Positions 57,057 through 64,000 of a stretch of DNA of 64,000 nt are shown here, in pieces. Position 1 is the stretch's first letter. The number at the start of each line of letters is the position of its first letter. The translations under genes and the position numbers were made by a program. The notes under the pieces are model-generated. The model did not search any database and was not told the DNA's origin. It worked only from the letters and a program-made list of their open reading frames with translations. This DNA is from Fonsecaea monophora (taxonomy: Eukaryota; Ascomycota; Eurotiomycetes; Chaetothyriales; Herpotrichiellaceae): the NCBI RefSeq assembly GCF_001642475.1, contig NW_019173954.1, positions 186,001-250,000 on the forward strand, given 5' to 3'.

Positions 57057-60000
57057 GGACAGGTTGTCTCGGGCTGGCCCTGACTACACCATCCATGTTT
57101 TTTTGTCTAGCAAGCGCATTGTTTTTTAGTGAGCGGCTTCATACTGGCCTCATTTCGGACAGTTGTTTTGCATATCTTGACTATGGGACACGGTCTACGA
57201 TACCCCCGCCTACATGGCTGATTGGATACGATATGAATATGGTCGAGTCCATTGGATGACTCCCTCTTTACACCTTGAGGAACCTTGCAAGTTCAGAGTT
57301 CCTCTAGCTTAGTATTATTAGCTTAATATATCTATTACCCAAGACATCAAATTGTTCCGTTTTCCTTGCGTTTTCCTGGTACAACAGCTGTGCCCATGGA
57401 TGACTTATTGACCTCAGACGACAAGCGTTGAGGGCAGCGGTGAAGCTTGAGGGTGCCATTGCTGAGTGCCTTGGACACTTTCTGAAGGATTCAGAGATCT
57501 CGATGTCGATGCTGATCTCTTGTACGGTCGGTTGATCTCTTGGGGCCAACAGTGAAGGAAAAGGCAAGATTGAATCCTCTAAACAACACACCGCTGTCAC
57601 CCTCGACCTGGACGCGTCCAAAGCATATCTGGGGGCATCTACACACCGTTTCCAACGTTTATGCAGGCAGACACGACATGAGAGGGGACCAAGCCATGCA
57701 ACTTTCTCTTCTACTAGAGTACCTCCGTCGTGTCCGGTACAACTCCCGGGGGAAAAGAATCCGCCGATCAATCCTGGGGAAAACAAATCCGCCGACAACA
57801 GCCGAGGGTTGGGAAGAAGATGCTCCCACACTACCCACCAAGCCCACTTTCACATGACGGTTTCTCGAGACCTTCACGGGACTCTGGGTGATTATGTCGA
57901 GACGGTGTTCCCGTGTATCAAGGAGAAGGGCTTGTAGAATCAACCAGCAGCGTCTGCGGGCGGTGCATACTCAGGGCGACCGTCGCCTTCGATTATTCGG
58001 AGGGCAACTCCTAACCTGTTATTTGCTTGGGGTTTCAGGCTGATTACTGGTGCATTCTACTGTACATCCGGAATACGAGGTACAACCATCACCACTCGTT
58101 TATTCTTCGGTAGGGACTCGGGTTTCCAACCAGTTCCAGCAAAGGGAGGACTTGGAGGTGTCTTGACTCATCAAAGAACCATCCAAGTTCCAACCGTCAC
58201 ACCAATTCCCCTTTTCTCCATTTCCCTCTCCCCTCCCCATGCTCAGTGGAAGCAAACAAAGAAGACGAAGAAAAAGCAAGTTAGACGGATAGATCGGGTG
58301 GCTGCCATACCCATGGTTTTCTTTTCTGGCAGCAGCTGCTGTTTGGCAAAGAAAAGAAAACCGTTTCAGCTTTGCTTGGGTAAACTTCTACGGCGATCCG
58401 TGGCTTTGCAGATTTTTTCCCCTTCTCGTTCTCTCGCACACAAAAATGGTTTCGGTTCCGAGGATCGGGTATTCTCCTCAAACAGACTTTCCGAGTCGTC
58501 CCAAGCACCCACTCAGTCCAAGGCCCAATCACGTCGTCTACATAGGGAGTGCGTACGGAGTTCTGCCGAACTTCGGCAAACCCTGCGGAGCTGCTGCTTG
58601 GGGTAATTCAGCTCTTCTCGAGTCTTTTGGCTGAAGAGAGTTACGGTGTATTTTCTTCAACCCCCCCAAATGTGGCCAAATGTCCGGCTTTCGGGTATTG
58701 AACCTCTGTACAAGGGACTCGTACCCCCGGGGGGGGATGCTGGGAGGTTACACAAATGCCGTACTTCTGTTTGGGGGCCTTGCTTTCTTGCAGTATGTAC
58801 GAATTATTATTGTTATTATTACATGCGCATGCGCATGCAGATGGCGATGGGGGGATTCTTAGTGGGTAGTGGGTAGGTGGCACCAGTAGTGGCAGGGAGG
58901 ATACTTGTGAAGTTGCTGCTGTGCTGGCCGATACTCGTAGGCTTCCCTCATGCCTTCGGTACCCAATAACCCCGAGATTCTTTCTTTCCTTTCCCGACGA
59001 CTTCATAATCCTTGTTTGGGTTTCGAGATTGGGGGTTCCCTGTCACCCCCATCGTCACCGCCATGGGCAATGTGACACCCTGAATTGTCAGCGTTGCTTT
59101 TGCGGTTCTCCATGACTCACCTACCTACGGATACCTCATGGACGGATAACCACAGATGGGTAGTAATCCGAGAGAGGGGGGGTGGTGAGTGGGAGTGAGA
59201 GAGTGGGAGAAAGTGGAGGGAGGGGATGTAACGAACGCCAGTGCCAGTGCACAGTGTCAGGCAGATAGGTAGGAAGATGCAGGGGGGACGGGCCGCTCAA
59301 TTACCACATGGCAAATTACCCTCTGGTAAGCATTCCGAGTACTACTGCAGAGGAGTGGACTGGACTACCCGATCTGGGTCAGAATTTTTATTGGGAGAGG
59401 GGGGGAAGATGGAACACTGGAGGTGAGAAGTATCTGTTTTTTTTTTGCTCTACTGACTGCTACGGTGGTAGAGGCTAGGTACTCTAGGTACCGGCGCCAG
59501 CAGACAGCAAACAGTCTACCTCGTACTGGGTACTGGGTACTTGTACAAGGACACGCGGAATGGCTGCAAAAGTGCCTTGCATGTGCAATTTTCAGGGAGT
59601 TTCAGCCACTTCAGCCACATCATGCGCCACTCAAAATGTCGAGCCGAGAATAATCCGTGATCACGTGGCAGTCGCTAGCACCGCCACAGCATCCAGCCAC
59701 TTTTCGTCCAGGTTTCAGTGTGTGACGAATGATGACGCCACCATCGCTGCGGACCATTTGCCCGAAACTGGTTCGGTCGATGTCAACCATCGACATCAGA
59801 GACAAACAAACCCATGCACCCATGCATCCATGCCAGCTTTTCAATTTATGGTATCCTCAACCGATCCGGATCTGTTTACCATTTCGTCATACAATCTCAG
59901 AGTTCAAGTTTTTCGTTCTGCAGTGGCGAAGCATCCTTGTGCGGCGTTACGAGGGTTTGCTTTTGGCTCTGGTTTCCGTTGGAGCCTGAGGTGGGCAAGC

Positions 60001-61075
60001 AGGACAGGGCAAGCCTCATATCCGCAGTTACAGGGGGACGTTGTTTGCCATCAAAGCTACCTGCCCTGCCGCCGGACTTCCACTCATCCGAGACAAAACC
60101 GCAGCAGGAAGCAAAAGCTGTGGGAAGCGCAGGGAATAAGAACCAGGGGTGCCATCCATGTCCAAATCAACATCGGATCGAGTTCAAGAGAAAGTACAAC
60201 TCTCTTTCTGAGACGTACTGAACCTTGATGACTTTTACGTGATCCTTTTTTCATGGACCGCCCTGGTTGCCCTACCCTAACACCTACTACTCGATGCAGA
60301 AGCGATGATCGGACGACAGCGATTACCTTTACAGAGTCACGAAGCTTTGCAGAAGCTCCCAAAGCTCCCGTCTGAGGGAGATCTCTGCAGGTTAATGAGT
60401 CAGGTAAGGTGCAAGTGATTAGCTAGTGGCCATATCACCTTCATTTCCGTTAGTTGGAGATTGAGGAAGCTTTATACTTTGCAATGGCGTTCAAGATGTC
60501 CCGTCCCTGGATCCGCAATCTCCGGATCCCATGGCATTTGCAATATGGCATTCATGTGAATGTGATTTTCTGAACACAAAGTTGTCGGATCGTCAGTTAC
60601 CCTTTTCACAATATGCACCGGCCGATCGCTCACAACTGAACCTATTACCCAAAAGAGAACATGGTTAGATTGTCATTTGTTGATTTGGGTTTTTCACTTG
60701 AACTTTACAACTGTCCCTCTGTTGCCTCTGCAGAAGACCTGATATTCAATGTCGAGTCAGGGAACAAATCTGGCTGCTCTTAAGAGCACGACTCGTGATG
60801 CTCCAGCCGCACTAACCTAAATTAGAAGTTCGGAAGCGGTAAACCGAGGTTCAAGCATGTGATTCGCTTGGCCTACAAGTAGTACAAGTTGGAAAGATTC
60901 CGTCGTGTCCGTCTCCATCTCCGCAAATCCCCGCGTTCGTTGTTTTCGGGAATGCGGGTGTTTTTTCTCTAACGTCCAGGCCAGCGGTTTCTTAGCTCTC
61001 AAAGACTTTTCTCACTACACAAAAACAAGAAAAGAAGCCCACTCACCACTTACTAGAGCCTTGACGGATGTTTAC
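57057..61075. other. 4 kb without a supported gene
   Basis: 3' flank of the small gene and promoter of the bZIP gene. It contains a 16-nt alternating purine-pyrimidine palindrome at 58822-58837 and a GTAC-rich patch at 59523-59550. A 222-codon ATG-initiated frame at 59560-60228 has no recognisable domain and was not called. Confidence 0.55.
58822..58837. repeat. Alternating purine-pyrimidine palindrome
   Basis: CATGCGCATGCGCATG is a perfect palindrome with strict purine/pyrimidine alternation, a Z-DNA-prone type of sequence. It follows an ATT/GTT-rich patch. Confidence 0.85.
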
Positions 61076-62928
61076 ATGGCTTCACTAAACGAGTCGGAGG
61101 GCGGCACTACTGCTGCTGCCGCCGGAACGCGGAAGAGGTCAAGCGCTGCGACAGAAAGACGGTAAGTGACTTTTGTCTGTTGGATCTTTTGCCGCCGGTG
61201 GTGGTGTTGGTAGTGGTAGGTAAACTTATCAATGACACGTCGTCGCTGGTGGCAGAAAACTGCGGAACCGACTGTCTCAGCAAGCCTTTCGGGCGCGGCA
61301 GACACTGGAAATCAACGAGCTCAAGCAGCAGCTCGCCCTGTTCTCGGGTTCCGAGAGTGATCGCAACAGCAGACTCGTGGAAGAGAACCGCAAACTCAAA
61401 CAGCTGCTATGGCAGTCGGAGAAGAAGCTGCGGAGTCTCCAGGCCACGTTGAAGGGCATCCTCGATACCATGGTCGAGAGTAGGGAGAACAACTTTGTAA
61501 GTTCTGGTTTGGGTGTGCATCAACAATCGACTGGTCATTCCACGTCTGATCGAGGCTGATGAAACATTTCTTCATAGGACGCACATACTGGCGGGAGTGG
61601 CCTCGACGACGACGATGAAGGACTGCATTCGTGGACGGCCGACCTCAACATGCCTGCTGGCCTTGTCGACGTCGAAGCACCGCCAGCCCCGCCACTCAAC
61701 ACGGCATTGAATCCCAGGGCTTGCCCGGCTCCAGAGTCTGGCGTCTCATCATGCACCGAAATGTCTGCCACTGAAATGTATGCAGCAGACCGGCACGCTC
61801 ACACTACGGTGTCGTCAAACGACGGGTCCTTGCCGGAGGACATCGACTGGGACGCCGACGCGGGGGTTTTGGCATTGTCGACCACTACACCTCCTCCAGC
61901 TGCACCAACCGTGCGACGCACTCCCCCTCAACCCTCGATTCATGCCCCCATCTATCGCAACCTGCAGATCATGCCACGGTCCAACTACTCGGAACATATC
62001 CATGCGTATGAGATGTGCGCAGTCACTCGGTACCTAGGGCACAGACGAAACCCGGATATAATCAGGTACGTGTTTGAATCCCCCCCACCACCACCCTCAC
62101 CACCCTCCCGGGCCTTTTGGCGTCAAGCGTTTCTGACAAAGAGCCACCGCAACCAGTCTCAATCGCATGGTATCGAGTCTCGTCTCGGCCTTTATCAAGG
62201 TCGCCTGGTGCCCCATGGAATCCTGGGTTCAATGGACCAACGGACAGGACACGCTCACCAAACTGGCCGCGTGGCGGGTATCGCCCGGGCCCGAAACATT
62301 TGCAGCGATTCCACCCGCGATACAGCCCACGCCGCTGCAGACCTCGGTGCCACATCCGCCCGTCATCGACTGGTGCGTCTTCCCCTTTCTGAGGGACAAG
62401 CTGATCCAGTACCACTGCGCCGACCCGGCGCTGGACGAGATCTGCGGCGACATTGGCATGGCATACGTCGTGCAGGCGGACCTATCCGAGTTCGTGCTCG
62501 GCGCGGAACCCCTCGCGGTGTACTTTAACATCCACGACATCATCTTCGGCATGGAGACGAACCCGGCGATTCTGAGCGACGCCGACGCCGATAACACCAA
62601 CGTCAACAACACCAACACTAACAACTCCACCTCCACCGCCCTGATCGGGCCCAAGCCCGCCGTCAAACTGCCCGCCCCGGACCTTTACACGCTGCTCCAC
62701 ACCAAAGAGTACGCGCACGAGCTGTACCGCCGGCTCAAGATTGGCCAGGGCCTCGAGGAGTACCTGCTCGACCCGGTCCTATTTGCCAAGTACCCGCACC
62801 TGTACGAGCCGAGCGTCAAGATCGCCCAGGGTGTGCCCCTGCGGTCGCGCAACAGGAATTCCTGGCCCGTGCCGCGGCCCTTGGACGATGTGGCCATGAG
62901 TTGGTATCGTAGCTGTTTGGCCGCCTAG
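61076..62928 (+). CDS. bZIP transcription factor with C-terminal DUF3425 domain
   Basis: Four exons (61076-61161, 61256-61496, 61578-62065, 62157-62928) with introns of 94, 81 and 91 bp give 528 residues. The first splice falls inside the basic region and creates RRKLRNRLSQQAFRARQ (residues ~28-44). It carries the invariant Asn and Arg (N33, R41) of the NxxxQxxFRxR pattern. A coiled coil with LKQQLALF and LVEENRKLKQLL follows. A Pro/Ser-rich acidic middle leads to the C-terminal DUF3425 region (~residues 330-525), which holds VIDWCVFPFLRDKLI and DEICGDIGMAYVVQADLSEF. An Asn/Thr-rich insert (~410-430) interrupts it. Proteins of this build are nuclear regulators in filamentous ascomycetes, several tied to stress or secondary metabolism; targets here are unknown. 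A strong hairpin lies 24 nt after the stop codon. Confidence 0.9.
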
Positions 62929-63480
62929 GGTTACAAAAGCACCAAGCACCAAGCACCAAGCAATTGGTGCTCCAACCAGGTGTGGTCAAGTTCAATAGCG
63001 CGTCAAGGGTGGTCAACTGTGACATGTAATAAGTGAGGCTACGGCGCAGGTTTATCGACTATCGATCGACATGTTTTCTAGCAGGATATGTGAATGAAGC
63101 TGACTATTGGCTCGTGTTATGTACAACTTATATGTAACATATCTTCCCGCTCTCACACACAGACACTCTTCACTGTCAGACTTTACTGCAATGTCAACCA
63201 CGAAAGATGCCAATACAGGACGACATACCACGACGCAACACAAGGCACATTCAGGACGAGCATATATCCGTCGCCAATCACTCATGATGACCTACACCCA
63301 CGAATGATGAATGTCTCACATCACAGGTTCAGGGTTGAAGTTCAGGTAGTAGGAAGAAAAGGGGCCTAACTACAACGTGACAAAAGAAGCGGCGACAAGT
63401 AACATCAGACATGTCTGTATCAAGAATCTACCAGTCTCCAGCTCCACTTTCTCCATCGACGACGTCACATCGTGTCACAC
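62929..63480. other. Intergenic between convergent bZIP and monooxygenase genes
   Basis: 3' flanks of both genes. It includes tandem AGCACCA units and a hairpin at 62952-62971; no gene seen. Confidence 0.65.
62938..62971 (+). repeat. AGCACCA repeats ending in a perfect GCAA-loop hairpin
   Basis: Three tandem AGCACCA units are followed by an inverted repeat. AGCACCAA (62952-62959), loop GCAA (62960-62963) and TTGGTGCT (62964-62971) would form an 8-bp stem capped by a GNRA-type tetraloop in the RNA. It starts just after the bZIP stop codon, so it is probably in that gene's 3' untranslated region. Confidence 0.75.
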
Positions 63481-63957
63481 TTATTGAACCACCGCGGCAT
63501 CCTTCGCCTTCTCTGTCTGCTCCTCTGGCGCCCCCGGCAGAGGCACGGACAAAGGCAAATCCAACGACCACGGCGTATCGTCGTTGCGAATATACGGGGC
63601 CAAATCGACGTTCTGGCCCTGATCGTGCGCGACCTCGAGATCGGTGCGCCCGTTGCCCAAAAACGCCCAGATGTTGTCCGGGTCGTCGTACCGCAGGTCG
63701 TAGTGCTCGTAGCGCGGGACGCGCAGCGTCTTGAGGTGGTGCAGCAGGCTACCGGGCCAGATGTAGACGCGGCCGTCGGGCTTGTTGTCCTTGTACCACG
63801 AGCGGCACTCCTCGGCCCACACGCTGTACTTTTTGTGCCACGCGTCCAGGTGGCGGTTTATCTGGGTGGTGGGACCCTGGCGCGGTTCCATGGCCCGGAT
63901 GCCTTCTTCCTGCATCTTGCGGCAGCATTGGATGGCGTATTCGAGTTGGACTTCGTG
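63481..63957 (-). CDS. Flavin monooxygenase (Baeyer-Villiger/stcW-like), C-terminal end only
   Basis: Last exon of a leftward gene cut off by the window's right edge. It probably starts after an acceptor at 63958 (CAAACAG, with a CTAAC branch site upstream) and encodes 158 residues to the stop at 63481. It reads HEVQLEYAIQCCRKMQEEGI, then WAEECRSWYKDN, VYIWPGSLLHHLKTLRVPRY and EHYDLRYDD. This is the C-terminal signature of fungal FAD/NAD(P)H monooxygenases of the cyclohexanone or 4-hydroxyacetophenone monooxygenase type. These enzymes insert oxygen next to ketones. A ~40-residue Asp/Pro/Ala-rich tail closes the protein. The FAD and NADPH sites lie outside the window, so the assignment rests on the tail alone. 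Confidence 0.8.
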   Translation of the reverse strand, partial: HEVQLEYAIQCCRKMQEEGIRAMEPRQGPTTQINRHLDAWHKKYSVWAEECRSWYKDNKPDGRVYIWPGSLLHHLKTLRVPRYEHYDLRYDDPDNIWAFLGNGRTDLEVAHDQGQNVDLAPYIRNDDTPWSLDLPLSVPLPGAPEEQTEKAKDAAVVQ

Positions 63958-64000
63958 CTGTTTGGCACCCCGAACAGGACGGTTAGAAATACTGATCACT

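Noticed and set aside
57304..57831. 175-codon minus-strand frame
   Set aside because: No recognisable domain, and base use is like the surrounding non-coding DNA.
59560..60228. ATG-initiated 222-codon frame
   Set aside because: The longest orphan frame in the 57-61 kb gap, but with no motif, Ser/Arg/His-rich composition and no upstream or downstream exon signals; chance is more likely.

Overview
The window is nuclear DNA of a filamentous ascomycete (Pezizomycotina). The evidence is many short introns (mostly 46-130 bp) with GT donors and CTAAC/CTGAC-type branch sites, a Zn2Cys6 regulator, a HET-domain protein, a PDR-type ABC transporter and a DUF3425 bZIP. The gene set and style resemble Eurotiomycetes, perhaps the Chaetothyriales side, but that is a low-confidence impression. 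I rebuilt exon structures by hand from splice signals and reading frame. For every multi-exon gene listed except fip1 the exon lengths sum to a multiple of three.

Layout. 1-10.6 kb: long non-coding DNA around one conserved fungal gene (4469-5584, -). 10.6-17.1 kb: an FAD-dependent oxidoreductase and a Zn2Cys6 factor. 17.6-22.3 kb: a dense + strand run of XAP5/FAM50, a HEI10-type meiotic RING protein (six exons, one apparent GC-AG intron) and an orphan Cys-rich protein. 23.0-30.4 kb: a BBE-type FAD-linked oxidase (-), the polyadenylation factor Fip1 (-), divergently transcribed mitochondrial HSP10 (+) and the exocyst subunit Exo84 (-). 31.7-45.7 kb: a nine-exon amino-acid permease with a 10-nt exon, a secreted GH1 glycosidase (-), a HET-domain protein (+) and a seven-exon PDR transporter (-). 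45.7-56.4 kb: about 10.7 kb with no gene I can support. 56.4-64 kb: a small disordered protein behind a pyrimidine-rich leader, a bZIP/DUF3425 factor, and the 3' end of a flavin monooxygenase running off the right edge.

The genes are mostly housekeeping (chaperonin, mRNA 3'-end processing, exocytosis, meiosis) mixed with accessory uptake, efflux, glycosidase, incompatibility and redox genes. There is no PKS, NRPS or terpene core enzyme, so I do not call a biosynthetic cluster. I found no convincing tRNA, rRNA, CRISPR array or intact transposon. No clearly new multi-gene system stands out. The most unusual signals are splicing oddities (HEI10, permease, fip1, hsp10), a hairpin just after the bZIP gene, a dispersed GTAC-rich intergenic motif, and the large gene-free block.
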